Origin: Sphingobacterium cellulitidis
GTDB lineage: Bacteria > Bacteroidota > Bacteroidia > Sphingobacteriales > Sphingobacteriaceae
Assembly (NCBI GenBank): GCA_002245855.1
Contig: NOUX01000002.1
Coordinates: forward strand, 1 to 64,000
Direction: 5' to 3'
DNA: 64,000 nucleotides
In this document: positions 52,078 through 62,199 of the stretch, one piece after another
How the letters are laid out: each line of letters opens with the position of its first letter
Numbering within the stretch: the first letter of the stretch is position 1
The notes under the pieces: model-generated
Databases searched by the model: none
The model's input: only the letters and a program-made list of their open reading frames with translations
Told to the model about the DNA's origin: nothing
Made by a program: the position numbers and the translations under genes

Positions 52078-53160
52078 TTATTCTGTTCTGATCTTCAAGT
52101 TTGATATGGCATCCTTCGGTTCAACGAATTGATACTTGATCTTTTCACCTTCCCTAACTTTCTGCAAGCCCTCCAACAAGATCTTATCATTAGGACTGAT
52201 ACCGCTGCTTACAACATATAAATCCGGAAGGGAGGCCCCCACTTTGATCGGTTGAGAAATTACTTTACCATCATTCTGGATTAGGAAAACATATTTCTTG
52301 TCCTGAACTTCATAAGTTGCTTTTTGTGGAATTAATAATGCATGTTTCATTGGAACAGTCATTAAAACCTTTCCGGTTTCACCATTCCTCAATAATTTAT
52401 TAGGATTCGGAAATCTTGCACGGAATGCAATGTTTCCGGTTTCTAAATCAAATTCACCCTCGATCGTTTCGACAATTCCTTTATGTTCCAATTCCTCATT
52501 GTTTGCCAATAATAGGGAAACATGGTTATCAGCACGATTAGCAACATTACGTTGGTAATCCAGGTATTCAGGTTCCGATACATTGAAATAGGCAAACATC
52601 TGGGAATTATCAGATAAGGAGGTCAACAACTCACCTTCATCCACCAGGCTACCTAGCTTAAGAGGAATTCTATCAATCGTACCATCGAAAGGAGCGCGAA
52701 TTTCGGTAAAATTCAAGTGTAAGCGCGCAATTGCAGCTTCCGCTTTGGCGCGTTCCAACTTGGCTTTCGCCATTGCCAACTCATTTGGGGAGACGATATT
52801 TTTATCAGAAAGGTTCTGGGTATTCTGAACTTCAATTTGAGCGACATCTACCTCGGCCATTTGTTTGTTCAGTTCCGCTTGGTACATGGTTGGTTTAATA
52901 CGGAAAAGCAATTGACCTTTTCGAACTGATTGCCCTTCATCTACGAGAATCTGTTCGAGGTAACCTTTTTCCAATGCTCTTAGTTCGATATTCCGAACGG
53001 ATTTAATTTGGGACACATATTCCTTGTTAAAGCTGGTGTCAATTTCCGCTGGGGAGGTTGCAGTAAATTTTACATCTTCCTCTTTTTCTTCTTTTTTTTG
53101 ATTGCAGGACACTAGGCATAGCATAGCTAGTGAACTCATGAGCATAACAACTCTCTTCAT
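52078..53160 (-). CDS. RND efflux periplasmic adaptor (AcrA/MexA type) lipoprotein
   Basis: 360 residues with lipobox LVSC (Cys19). Typical adaptor order: barrel-sandwich strand VRNIELRALEKGYLEQILVDEGQSVRKGQLLF, alpha-hairpin, second lipoyl half RAPFDGTIDRIPLKLGSLVDEGELLTSL, beta-barrel and membrane-proximal domain ending VREGEKIKYQFV. It joins the pump and the outer-membrane channel. It is the first gene of the operon, 25 bp before the pump. Confidence 0.94.
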   Translation of the reverse strand: MKRVVMLMSSLAMLCLVSCNQKKEEKEEDVKFTATSPAEIDTSFNKEYVSQIKSVRNIELRALEKGYLEQILVDEGQSVRKGQLLFRIKPTMYQAELNKQMAEVDVAQIEVQNTQNLSDKNIVSPNELAMAKAKLERAKAEAAIARLHLNFTEIRAPFDGTIDRIPLKLGSLVDEGELLTSLSDNSQMFAYFNVSEPEYLDYQRNVANRADNHVSLLLANNEELEHKGIVETIEGEFDLETGNIAFRARFPNPNKLLRNGETGKVLMTVPMKHALLIPQKATYEVQDKKYVFLIQNDGKVISQPIKVGASLPDLYVVSSGISPNDKILLEGLQKVREGEKIKYQFVEPKDAISNLKIRTE

Positions 53161-53337
53161 TTTGTGTTAATGTTTAATAAAGTTTTTGAATGTAAAATGG
53201 GTGTTAACCCAAATGAGGGATAAGGACATTCAATAGTCAACGAAGATTGTTAGTGTGCTTAAGAAAATTAGATCTTTATAAATACCTATCCATTCAACAG
53301 CAATTTCTTGCCAATGACCATTGAAGGAACTTGGGTA

Positions 53338-53739
53338 TTAAATTCTTAAAGTGCGAAGTGAAATAAAGATTGGGTTTGGATTATTATCTATGATAAAATC
53401 CGGGGTTTTATTTTGCGATCTATTCGGAAAGAACAGTAAAAATGTAAATGCAATCAAACAAGAAAAAAAGGCCATCTGAAGCTGATAATCTTTCCATAAT
53501 TGGAAGTCTTCAGATTCTTGTTCGAGCAGGATCTGTTCAGCATGTCCTACAAGGCCACTCGCATTTGTTTGTGTTAATACTAATTTTTGTGTGGGATGAG
53601 ATTGTTTTTCAAGCAATCCCATTTGATGTTCCATAAAACTGATAGTGGGTCTATCAGAATAATTGATTACCTCGTGACTATTGCCACTCCTTATCATCAA
53701 GAAGAAGAAAAATAGTACAAATGTGATAATCGCTTTCAT
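53338..53739 (-). CDS. Small membrane or exported protein, unknown
   Basis: 133 residues: a signal-like N-terminus (MKAIITFVLFFFFLMIRSGNS), a hydrophilic middle (about 25-85), a transmembrane helix near 88-108 (MAFFSCLIAFTFLLFF) and a short tail. No family recognised. It is on the same strand as, and 177 bp before, the efflux operon and may share its control. A promoter match ends right at its ATG (see below), so it could be leaderless. Confidence 0.5.
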   Translation of the reverse strand: MKAIITFVLFFFFLMIRSGNSHEVINYSDRPTISFMEHQMGLLEKQSHPTQKLVLTQTNASGLVGHAEQILLEQESEDFQLWKDYQLQMAFFSCLIAFTFLLFFPNRSQNKTPDFIIDNNPNPIFISLRTLRI

Positions 53740-53745
53740 TTGATG

Positions 53746-53775
53746 GCAAATATACTATGCGCATGAAAAAATCAA
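53746..53775 (-). promoter_or_regulatory. Candidate promoter of the gene at 53739
   Basis: TTTG (53772-53775), 18 nt, then TATATTTG (53746-53753) on the minus strand. The rest of the 326-bp gene-free region 53740-54065 shows no other feature; a YceI promoter must lie at its right end (TCATCTTTG is a partial -7 at 54014-54022). Confidence 0.45.
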
Positions 53776-54065
53776 ATAGCTTTAACAGATTTTAACCGTC
53801 ATAATTTCGTCACTAATTCATTATCAATAGTTTAATTTTTATCGGGAATCTTTTTAAAAGTCTTAATTATATGCAGATATGGATTAATTATTTTCTTCTG
53901 CCAGGTCCAAAAGCCGTCCAATACTATAATAGGTGGTTGAAGAAGGGTAAATTCTAATTTTTTTAATAAACATTTCATTTCTTAACATACATCAATGTGC
54001 AAGAACAAAAATGACCTCATCTTTGTAGTACAAAAACAAATAGAGAAAATAAAGAGAATAAAATT

Positions 54066-54593
54066 ATGGCAAATTGGAACTTAGATAGCGCACATAGCGA
54101 AATCGAATTTAAAGTAAAACACATGATGATCTCCACAGTAAAAGGTCATTTTGAAAACTTCAATGTAAGCGTTGAGAATAGTGAAGATGTATTAGATGCT
54201 GCAAAGCATGTATCTGTAGAAATCAAAGCAGATTCCATCAACACAAAAAACAGCCAACGCGATCAACACTTAAAGAGTGAAGATTTTTTTGCAGTATCAC
54301 AATTCCCAGACATCAAATTCGTATCTACAGGTATTGAGAAAATTGATGATGAAGAATTCAAATTAACAGGAAACTTGACGATTAAAGAAGTAACTAAACC
54401 GGTTACTTTCGATGTAGAATTCGGTGGAATCGGAAAAGATCCTTGGGGAAATCAAAAAGCTGGTTATACTGTAAAAGGTAAAATCAATCGTAATGACTTC
54501 GGACTTACTTGGAATGCTGCACTAGAAACAGGTGGTGTTATGGTAAGCGAAGACGTAAAATTCCAAGCAGACTTACAATTCGTTCTTGCATAA
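54066..54593 (+). CDS. YceI family protein
   Basis: 175 residues, one lipocalin-like YceI barrel that binds isoprenoid-type lipids. Motifs: WNLDSAHSEIEFKVKHMMISTVKGHFENF at the start, HLKSEDFFAVSQFPDIKFVST, LTGNLTIKEVTKPVTFDVEFGG, NRNDFGLTWNAALETGGVMVSEDVKFQADLQFV at the end. No signal peptide is seen, so this is a cytosolic variant, which is frequent in Bacteroidota. It ends in a strong terminator. Confidence 0.92.
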   Translation: MANWNLDSAHSEIEFKVKHMMISTVKGHFENFNVSVENSEDVLDAAKHVSVEIKADSINTKNSQRDQHLKSEDFFAVSQFPDIKFVSTGIEKIDDEEFKLTGNLTIKEVTKPVTFDVEFGGIGKDPWGNQKAGYTVKGKINRNDFGLTWNAALETGGVMVSEDVKFQADLQFVLA

Positions 54594-54616
54594 ATAATAA
54601 ATACAATACAACAACC

Positions 54617-54644
54617 AAAAAGACCAGATTAATCTGGTCTTTTT
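54617..54644. terminator. Bidirectional terminator between YceI and GH31 genes
   Basis: AAAAAGACCAGATT and its exact inverse AATCTGGTCTTTTT form a perfect palindrome between the convergent genes. Confidence 0.85.
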
Positions 54645-54692
54645 TTGTTATCCACCTGAAATAAGCGGATCGATTGGGTTGATTATTTATTT

Positions 54693-57600
54693 CTAAAAAT
54701 TAAGAACCTTCATACCCTTACTTACCAAGATTCCATCTTTTGCTTTCAGATTAAAGGTACCAGCACGTTTAGCTTTAAATTTGATCGTTAATAATACCCC
54801 ATCTTTAGAGTTGATTACTTCCTGATCACCTATATTGACGAATGTAGGATATAATGCTTTTTGACCATTACTATGTAACCTATCGTTGGTCATATTATTC
54901 ATTTGTTTTGCCAAATGGTTTTCAATACCAACATATTCAAAATCTTGCGGGCTATATGGTAATGCAAAAGAAAATGCATTTACATCTTTCAGATCAGCAG
55001 CTTTAACACTTACTTCGATAATGTCATCCTTCGCGAATGAAGTTTTGGAGGCTGCAAGTTTGAGCGCACCGGAAAGTTTCTCATCCTCATTGACCTCTAC
55101 TCCACCTTCCAATTTGGTAGCAACCGTTGAGATATCATAAGCATCAATCAAACCATTTTTATTGATATCCCCATTACTTACATAACCTTCAAAATCAGCA
55201 TCACCAAGTCTTAAGCCGGTGTAATTAGTATAGGAAGTCAGGTCATTGATATCAATCAATCGGTCATTATTAATGTCTCCCGGGCGGTAACTATCTGTTC
55301 CGGGCACTTTGAACACATACAATTCCCGTCCGGAGCCGAAATCACCAACTGCTTTTGTCACTATTAATTTCACATATCTAGCTTTAGGTTGTTCTTTGAA
55401 CGTGAATTCCTTCATGCTATCATTGTTTTCCCAATTGAAATCAGCGATTTCAGTCCAATTTTGTTTATCGTTACTGATTTCAATCTTACCTTCCAGCAAG
55501 ATTCCATTTCCACGACCAGATCTAGGTAGATATTGGAACTTATCAAGTTGGTTAAAGCTATTCAAGTCGACAATTAAATCAAATGGCACCGCTTTCTGGC
55601 CCCATTTGGTATGCCACATATTACCTTCATCAAAATCAACTAAATTCTTAACTCCTTCAGAACCTTGATTAGGAACTGTTGTTTCGGCAGTTAGACCCGT
55701 AATTGCAAATTGCAATGGATTTGATTTTGTGGTTTGTCCGAATTCTTTCCAATCTGATACTCCATCCTTATTGACCGCGCGGATTTTGAAATTATAAGCT
55801 GTTTCAGGTTTAAGACCCTCAAACAACAAGCTATTATCTTTGATGTAGCTATAATTTAGTCCATCAAATTCAATTTCATAATAATCAGCATTATTGACTT
55901 TGTCCCAGGTAGGTTCCAAGGTATAGGCTTTTGTTTTTTCATCAGATACCGTTACAGTATTTGGTGCTGCCAAAGTTCCTGAAGATTTTCTAAATCTATT
56001 GATCGGAGCATATTCAAAACCTTCAATAGATAATTTGATTGCATTCTGAACGACATCTGTTTCAGCAACCTTAATCATCAATTGTGGATTCTTAGCAATT
56101 ATGGTTTGTTCAAAAGCCGAACCTTTCGTTGAAAATTCATTCAAATTGGGGCTTTCATTATAGTAGAAAACATTCTCCGTTTTTTCGAAATCTGCTTTAG
56201 AATGAGCTTCACTTAATTTAACCTTCTTCTTTCCTACCGTAAGGTTGATTTTCTTCGGTTTTTTGGTCAGGTTAATCCAAAATTCAGTAACCTTATCTTT
56301 TTCAAAACCTTCAAAGACACCTTCCGTAGGGTTAACTGCTATATTTACTTTTCCATTTTTTTCGGCATCTACCTCAATGCAAGTATTTACCCCTTCTTTA
56401 TTCAAATAAGCCTGGGTATAGCCGTCATCATCATATTCATAAAAATGGGATTTACCTTCAGGATAAATCTCATAGATTCTATGTTTTTTATTGATTTCCT
56501 TTACATTATTGTTGGCATTGACTCTAGGAATGATCGCTCCGGCCTTTATGAATACAGGAGTTTTCCAAATTGGGGCATCAAAATTATTGACCACCTTATT
56601 TCCCTCATAAAGGTCTCCCGAGAAGTAATCGATCCAACGACCTTCAGGTAAATAAATTCCGTTTCGGATATCATTTCCTAAGGTATCAGCTTTGGTTTCC
56701 TGGTAAATTGGAGCGACAAGAATCGAAGGACCATATAAGTATTGATATTGCGTTGCAGAGCCTAAGGTATATGGATTCGGATAATCCAGCATCATTGCTC
56801 GGATCATAGGTTTTCCATTTATAGCTTCTTTTGCAATGCTATAGGCATAAGGCAATAGTTCCGATTTCCATTTTAGGTAATTTCTATTGATGGAGGTATA
56901 AGGTTCCCCTAATGCATGCGGATATTTTTCATTAGAACCCCAACCATCCATATTCAGTTCCATTGGGGTAAAAGTTTTCCATTGAAAATCTCGCGTATTG
57001 ACCTTAAAGTTTTTACCGCCAAAGATTCCATCCATGTCGGAGGTGATATTCGGTTGACCGGATAGTCCTGAGCCGATATAAGTAGGGATATGAAAACGAA
57101 TATATTCCCATTGCCCACCGGTTTGGTCACCAGACCAGATACCAGCGTAGCGTTGAGTTCCTGCCCATCCATCCAATGAGATAATAAAAGGACGTGCTTC
57201 ATGGCCATAATAAGGCATAATATGCCCAACATCAGAGACTCCATTCAATCCGAAAGAGTAGCCCGCTCCTACCCAAGCCACGTCGGTTTTTAACACGCGG
57301 ACTCCGGCATCACGAACTTCTTTGACAATATCACGCTGCAATAAAGCTTCTATACTGTCCTTTGGATGCAAATCAGATTGGGTCCATAAGCCAATTTCTA
57401 CACCTTTATCACGAGCATAATCACCAAGATTTTTTAGGTTTTGAATATTTCCATCCAAAGTTTTCTCCTGACCATATCCAGCACCATAACCATCATTGGG
57501 CAATATCCAACCCAATGGCATATCATGTTGGGCATAGCGATCAATTACCGCTCTTGCAGAAAATTGGTAATTATTCTTTTCGCCATTCAACGACTCCTTG

Positions 57601-58550
57601 ATTCCACCTTCATTCTTTTGGCTTTCCTTATAAGTTTTTCCGTCTTCAAACAAAATACCCTTAGGATCTTCCTTCCAATAATCCCGGTTATAGGCATTTA
57701 GATGACCTTGATAAAAACCGAATTTCGGAAGTAGAACAGGATGACCTGTTAATTGATAAAAATCATTCAAAACTCCTACAGGCGAGTCACTTACCATAAA
57801 AAACAAATCCAGATAATCCGTATCGTGAGAAATCTTAACTTTTCCTTTTTCGGTGTTTCCAAAATCATATTTACCTTTTTTGAAGGTGTACCACATCATC
57901 CCATAGCCTTTGGTAGACCAGTAAAAAGGAGTTGGTGAAGCAACCCCACCATCTGTCCAGTTATTGGTGTTTTCAATGGCAATGGATTTTCCTTTATGTG
58001 AAAATCGACCGTTTTGAACCCCACCGCCATAAAAGTATTCCGTAGAATCTTCCTTTAATTGCAGGCTTACTTTTTTCTTGGTAAAATCAATTGCTTCGAG
58101 GGATTGGGTGACTAATTGGTTATTCTTAATATTATAAATCTTGAATAAACCGGTTTCTTTATTGATTTCAAAGGCAGTTTCTTTGGTAGAAATAAACCAT
58201 GAATTACCCTTATCATCAATTCTTAAGTCGTGGATTTTCTTTCTTGGATTATCAACGAGGATTTGAGCCGCGGGGCTAGCTTGTGGATCTCGGATTACCC
58301 CGTAATTATTATCTTGAAATAGCCTAAAGATATTATCAGCATAAAAATCCAATAACATAATATCGTTATTACTGAATTTTATTTGGACGGTTGTAGAATT
58401 AAGTTTCTGAACAGATTGTACTCCTGTAGAATCGATCTGTACTTGTTGTTTGTTGGTAAATGTGTCAGCAAAAGTTGTTGCAGTTGCTGTAGTGCTAAAA
58501 AGTAGCGATAAGCCCAAAGCCCAAAAGAGCTTCTGTTTGTTTCTATACAT
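54693..58550 (-). CDS. Multi-domain GH31 glycoside hydrolase with dockerin- and cohesin-like modules
   Basis: 1285 residues, exported (signal about 1-29). N-terminal GH31 beta-domain (~40-270), catalytic barrel (~270-590) with probable nucleophile Asp423 (LKTDVAWVG) and acid/base Asp475 (GIWSGDQTGG), DUF5110-like strands (~690-770), fibronectin-III (~864-943), F5/8 type C (~955-1082, GRELYVFKV end), a dockerin-type pair of EF-hand loops (~1088-1150, DINNDRLIDINDL and DINKNGLIDAYDI), and a cohesin-like domain (~1160-1285). GH31 enzymes act on alpha-glucosides or alpha-galactosides; the barrel is of the DUF5110 type seen in Bacteroidota mucin/glycan enzymes. It is a single-gene unit and shares no operon with susCD. 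Confidence 0.85.
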   Translation of the reverse strand: MYRNKQKLFWALGLSLLFSTTATATTFADTFTNKQQVQIDSTGVQSVQKLNSTTVQIKFSNNDIMLLDFYADNIFRLFQDNNYGVIRDPQASPAAQILVDNPRKKIHDLRIDDKGNSWFISTKETAFEINKETGLFKIYNIKNNQLVTQSLEAIDFTKKKVSLQLKEDSTEYFYGGGVQNGRFSHKGKSIAIENTNNWTDGGVASPTPFYWSTKGYGMMWYTFKKGKYDFGNTEKGKVKISHDTDYLDLFFMVSDSPVGVLNDFYQLTGHPVLLPKFGFYQGHLNAYNRDYWKEDPKGILFEDGKTYKESQKNEGGIKESLNGEKNNYQFSARAVIDRYAQHDMPLGWILPNDGYGAGYGQEKTLDGNIQNLKNLGDYARDKGVEIGLWTQSDLHPKDSIEALLQRDIVKEVRDAGVRVLKTDVAWVGAGYSFGLNGVSDVGHIMPYYGHEARPFIISLDGWAGTQRYAGIWSGDQTGGQWEYIRFHIPTYIGSGLSGQPNITSDMDGIFGGKNFKVNTRDFQWKTFTPMELNMDGWGSNEKYPHALGEPYTSINRNYLKWKSELLPYAYSIAKEAINGKPMIRAMMLDYPNPYTLGSATQYQYLYGPSILVAPIYQETKADTLGNDIRNGIYLPEGRWIDYFSGDLYEGNKVVNNFDAPIWKTPVFIKAGAIIPRVNANNNVKEINKKHRIYEIYPEGKSHFYEYDDDGYTQAYLNKEGVNTCIEVDAEKNGKVNIAVNPTEGVFEGFEKDKVTEFWINLTKKPKKINLTVGKKKVKLSEAHSKADFEKTENVFYYNESPNLNEFSTKGSAFEQTIIAKNPQLMIKVAETDVVQNAIKLSIEGFEYAPINRFRKSSGTLAAPNTVTVSDEKTKAYTLEPTWDKVNNADYYEIEFDGLNYSYIKDNSLLFEGLKPETAYNFKIRAVNKDGVSDWKEFGQTTKSNPLQFAITGLTAETTVPNQGSEGVKNLVDFDEGNMWHTKWGQKAVPFDLIVDLNSFNQLDKFQYLPRSGRGNGILLEGKIEISNDKQNWTEIADFNWENNDSMKEFTFKEQPKARYVKLIVTKAVGDFGSGRELYVFKVPGTDSYRPGDINNDRLIDINDLTSYTNYTGLRLGDADFEGYVSNGDINKNGLIDAYDISTVATKLEGGVEVNEDEKLSGALKLAASKTSFAKDDIIEVSVKAADLKDVNAFSFALPYSPQDFEYVGIENHLAKQMNNMTNDRLHSNGQKALYPTFVNIGDQEVINSKDGVLLTIKFKAKRAGTFNLKAKDGILVSKGMKVLNF

Positions 58551-58856
58551 GTTATACGATCAAATAAAAATAGTTCTATCTGTTTATAATCGTATGTTTT
58601 AAAAAAGGTTTTTAAAGGTAGAAAGTTTAATTGATCAATATAATTCTTCCACAAATATTTTACAGAAGTTTCGAATATAATTTAGATCATGATATGATGA
58701 ATAAATCGAATCAAGGGGATTTTATGGTATACTAAATGGAAATTAATATTGACAAAAGATTAAATAATTGGGCTTTTTACTCAAAATTTTCAAAAATCAG
58801 AGAAAAAGGATTGGTTTTTGTCATCTGAAAATCAGATACTACCAAATTGCTAATTC
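58551..58856. other. Gene-free region between GH31 and TIR genes
   Basis: 306 bp, AT-rich, between divergent genes. I see no consensus promoter or repeat, only a small inverted ATACGAT (58554-58560) / ATCGTAT (58589-58595) pair near the GH31 start. Confidence 0.3.
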
Positions 58857-61800
58857 ATGGAAAATCAAGAACAAGACCTAAGCAAGAAATATAAAGCATT
58901 TATAAGTTATAGTCATAGCGATAATCAAGGGGAAGGTCGGAAGTGGGCGGATTGGCTACATCATGCATTAGAAACCTATGAGGTTCCGGAAGACTTAATC
59001 GGCAAGAAAAATGCAGCCGGTGAAGAAATTCCGAGACAAATCTATCCTGTATTTCAGGATGAGAAGGAATTATCGGCCAGTTCAAGTCTGAGCAATGCCC
59101 TAACTTCGGCATTAGACCGTTCGGAATTTCTGATTTATCTGAGTTCACCAAAATCAGCGCGTTCTATATATGTACGCGATGAGATCAAGTATTTCAAGCA
59201 AACCGGGAAATCGAAAAAAATCATGGCCTTGATTCTGAAGGGAGAACCAGAATATGGCGACACCCATACAGAAGCTCAATGTTTTCCCGATGAATTGCGA
59301 TATAATGTGGATGCGAATGGGCAGATCATAAAAGATCAGCCAGAGGAAGTATTGGCAGCAGATGTTCGGATTCCACATTCACAGGATGAAGGTTTTACAT
59401 CGCCAGAAGGTTATCGTCGATATTTACATGAGCAAGGTATTGCCCATCATCAGATCAAGAATCAGGTAGATGAGTATAAACAAAGGTTGGATCTAGCGCT
59501 ATTAAAAATAATCTCCGGTATTTTGGGGGTTCCACTTGGCGAATTAACCAAAAGGGATCAAGCCTATCAACTCGAAAAAATAAAGCGAAAGAACCGGAAT
59601 ATCAAAAGGATTGCTACGGCTATTGCTGCATTAGGAATCCTGGCAATTATTGCAGGTATTTTTGCCTGGAACCAAAGGAATTCGGCTTTACGTAATCTTG
59701 CCAAATCCTTGTATGCTTCTGGAATCAATAAACTTACAGAAAGTGAGTATGGTGATGGTGCAGCCTATATTGCGGAAGCCACCAGACGCGGAGATAAAAG
59801 TGCTGAACTATTTGCACATTCCATGCTTGCGGTACAAGATGACCTAACGAGAATGCCGAATGTCAATTATGGCTTTACACGGTTTTCACCAGATGGAAAA
59901 TGGCTTGTAGGGTTCGCAAGTGCGGGGAATAATATGAATGTGTTGCAGGTTTGGAATGCTATTGATAGAAAATTACATATCCAACGAGATGATATCACCT
60001 CCATTCAAATTCGGTATCCCCTATTTGATGCCAGCAACAGAGCTTATGTAACTACCCTGAACAGTGTGATCGTCAGGTATGATATAGAAAATAATAAGAA
60101 GGAAGAAATTCGTCCCAATCCGGATAGTACCTTTATTGCAATAACAGCAGTCTCTCCGGACGCGAAATACCTTGTATTCAATAAAAACTCCAGACAAACG
60201 ATTTTATTCAACACCGAAACGAAACAAGAGCAGGATCTTACCAAAAGTCAGGAATTGAGAACATCCACTGCTTATTTCGACAATACCTCAAAGACCTTAT
60301 TGGTAGATCGCCAATCTTTTGAAGGTCCTTCAGAAGTAAGCATTTATGACCTTTCCAGTCCAGAGCTAAAGCAGATCTTTAAAAAGGATTTAGGCTCGGG
60401 GATCAAAACGGCAGTTTTCAGTAAGGATGGAAATCAGGTTATCTTTCATAATACGGCAGGCATAAATTATTTCAACAAGCTAAATGGAACTCAATGGTCC
60501 TTGCCAACCTCGACCTTGGTGAGATTTACAGGTTTTACAGATAATGGTAATTTATATATTGGGAATGATTCCCAAATCAGTCAATTGAACACTGGCAATG
60601 GTTCAGTAATTAAAACGAGTAAATTACCAGAGAATGTTTTCTTCTTCAGTAATATGATAAAAATAATGGAGAAGGATGCCTTAAATTCAGAGGCCAATTC
60701 CCCAGATTGGACCCAGTCCTTGGTCAATAGCAATTCCCAAACTTTTCTCGAGAATAAAAAGGGAGATGCCTTGCGGGTAGCACAATTTTTTGAGACCAGT
60801 GATTTAGCACATATAGAGCCCGGAATTAGCACCGATATCGCCTTGTTAAGGTATAAGGGTGGAAAATCAATCGAGCAATTAAATCTCAATACAGGCGAGA
60901 AAACTAAGAACTTTATTCAAATTCCTGAAGAGGCAACTGTTCATTTGGTTCTTCATAAAACAAAGCGGGTTTTGGTAAAGGGGAAAAGTGGGAAGACCTA
61001 CTTTTTTGATGCAACTACTGGAAAAGCCGTTGGAAAGCCATTTGATTCACAGGCCAGGCTGTATATTTTCAATCAGAATGAAACCCAGGTTTTAGCGCGA
61101 ACCGGAAAAAACAGTTTTGCAGCTTGGGATATTGAAACTGGAAAACAAACTATCAACTTTTCACAAGAACAAGAAATTGGAGGATTTACGGTTAGTCCAG
61201 ACTTCAGGCTGGTAATTATGGTTAATCCTGATGGATGGAAGGTTTTGGATATAGCTTCCAAAAAAGTATTGAAAGAAGGTAAGGAAGCTTTAAGCAGCGG
61301 TGCTTTCAGTCCTACAGGTGAATATCTTTTAAAGGTTAGTAGTGTTGGGGATGCAGAGGTCTTGGAAACAAAAACTTTCAAGCCGATCCTGAATATGAAA
61401 ACCATCGTTTCACCATTTATGGTCTTTAATAACAAAGGAAATGTGCTGGCAGTGTCTGAGGATGCCACCCATATGCGACTTTGGAATCTTGAGGAAGGAA
61501 AATCTTTCGGGCAAACCATTCGAATCAGTAAAAACACGCAGTATTTTCATTTTTCGGATGATGATAAACAAATCTTCGTACAAGATGATGCCGAAGGAAT
61601 GCGTTTGGCTGCTAAGGTAATTGATGCTACGACCGGGAATATACTGACGATGCCATTTATTAATCAGCGTTTTGATGCAATTTATGTTATCCCTGGGGAT
61701 AAGCGATTGATGACGGTAGAATCGTTGATGAATGGGAATTCCATCAACATCTGGGAAGTTCCAGGTCAGGTGAGCATGTCGAAAAATCAATTAGCCAACG

Positions 61801-62195
61801 ATTTAGAGAAGTTCTATGGCAAGAAGTACAATAACGAGACTGGCGCCATCTTAAATTATACAGACAGCAGCAATACCTTTAATACCTGGTATTTTGACGA
61901 CCCCTTGGTCAGAACGGTTTCGCCAAGTTCCAATGAGAAGATCACGGATATCTTGAAGAAAAACTATCCGATCAAGAATGATGCAAACTTACGTCTATTA
62001 GCTGTTACCTATGATTATCATCCATTGGCAAGAGCCATGGTAGCCAATTATTTCAGCAGTAATCCAGACACCCATTTAATTGGACAAAGAGTCGTGGAAA
62101 TCACGGAGAAGCAGTTGATAAAAATCAAAAACAAGGAATTAAAATCAGAAGTAGAAAGCCTGTTAAAAGAAGCAAAACAGAAATTAAGCAAGTAA
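58857..62195 (+). CDS. TIR domain / transmembrane / WD40-like protein
   Basis: 1112 residues. TIR domain at ~12-130: KAFISYSHSDNQ (residues 13-24) forms the first strand and loop, SEFLIYLSSPKSARSIYVRDEIKYF carries the alpha-C region, where Glu109 matches the catalytic Glu of NAD+-cleaving TIRs. A cytosolic linker (~130-248, with PEGYRRYLHEQGIAHHQIK) leads to one transmembrane helix (~251-270, IATAIAALGILAIIAGIFAW). The rest (~320-1010) is a beta-propeller of WD40-like blades on the far side (TRFSPDGKWLVGF, AVSPDAKYLVF, VFSKDGNQVIF, AFSPTGEYLL, MRLWNLEEGKS), and a helical tail. No NTPase domain links TIR and propeller. The next gene starts 4 nt after the stop. Confidence 0.85.
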   Translation: MENQEQDLSKKYKAFISYSHSDNQGEGRKWADWLHHALETYEVPEDLIGKKNAAGEEIPRQIYPVFQDEKELSASSSLSNALTSALDRSEFLIYLSSPKSARSIYVRDEIKYFKQTGKSKKIMALILKGEPEYGDTHTEAQCFPDELRYNVDANGQIIKDQPEEVLAADVRIPHSQDEGFTSPEGYRRYLHEQGIAHHQIKNQVDEYKQRLDLALLKIISGILGVPLGELTKRDQAYQLEKIKRKNRNIKRIATAIAALGILAIIAGIFAWNQRNSALRNLAKSLYASGINKLTESEYGDGAAYIAEATRRGDKSAELFAHSMLAVQDDLTRMPNVNYGFTRFSPDGKWLVGFASAGNNMNVLQVWNAIDRKLHIQRDDITSIQIRYPLFDASNRAYVTTLNSVIVRYDIENNKKEEIRPNPDSTFIAITAVSPDAKYLVFNKNSRQTILFNTETKQEQDLTKSQELRTSTAYFDNTSKTLLVDRQSFEGPSEVSIYDLSSPELKQIFKKDLGSGIKTAVFSKDGNQVIFHNTAGINYFNKLNGTQWSLPTSTLVRFTGFTDNGNLYIGNDSQISQLNTGNGSVIKTSKLPENVFFFSNMIKIMEKDALNSEANSPDWTQSLVNSNSQTFLENKKGDALRVAQFFETSDLAHIEPGISTDIALLRYKGGKSIEQLNLNTGEKTKNFIQIPEEATVHLVLHKTKRVLVKGKSGKTYFFDATTGKAVGKPFDSQARLYIFNQNETQVLARTGKNSFAAWDIETGKQTINFSQEQEIGGFTVSPDFRLVIMVNPDGWKVLDIASKKVLKEGKEALSSGAFSPTGEYLLKVSSVGDAEVLETKTFKPILNMKTIVSPFMVFNNKGNVLAVSEDATHMRLWNLEEGKSFGQTIRISKNTQYFHFSDDDKQIFVQDDAEGMRLAAKVIDATTGNILTMPFINQRFDAIYVIPGDKRLMTVESLMNGNSINIWEVPGQVSMSKNQLANDLEKFYGKKYNNETGAILNYTDSSNTFNTWYFDDPLVRTVSPSSNEKITDILKKNYPIKNDANLRLLAVTYDYHPLARAMVANYFSSNPDTHLIGQRVVEITEKQLIKIKNKELKSEVESLLKEAKQKLSK

Positions 62196-62199
62196 AAGA

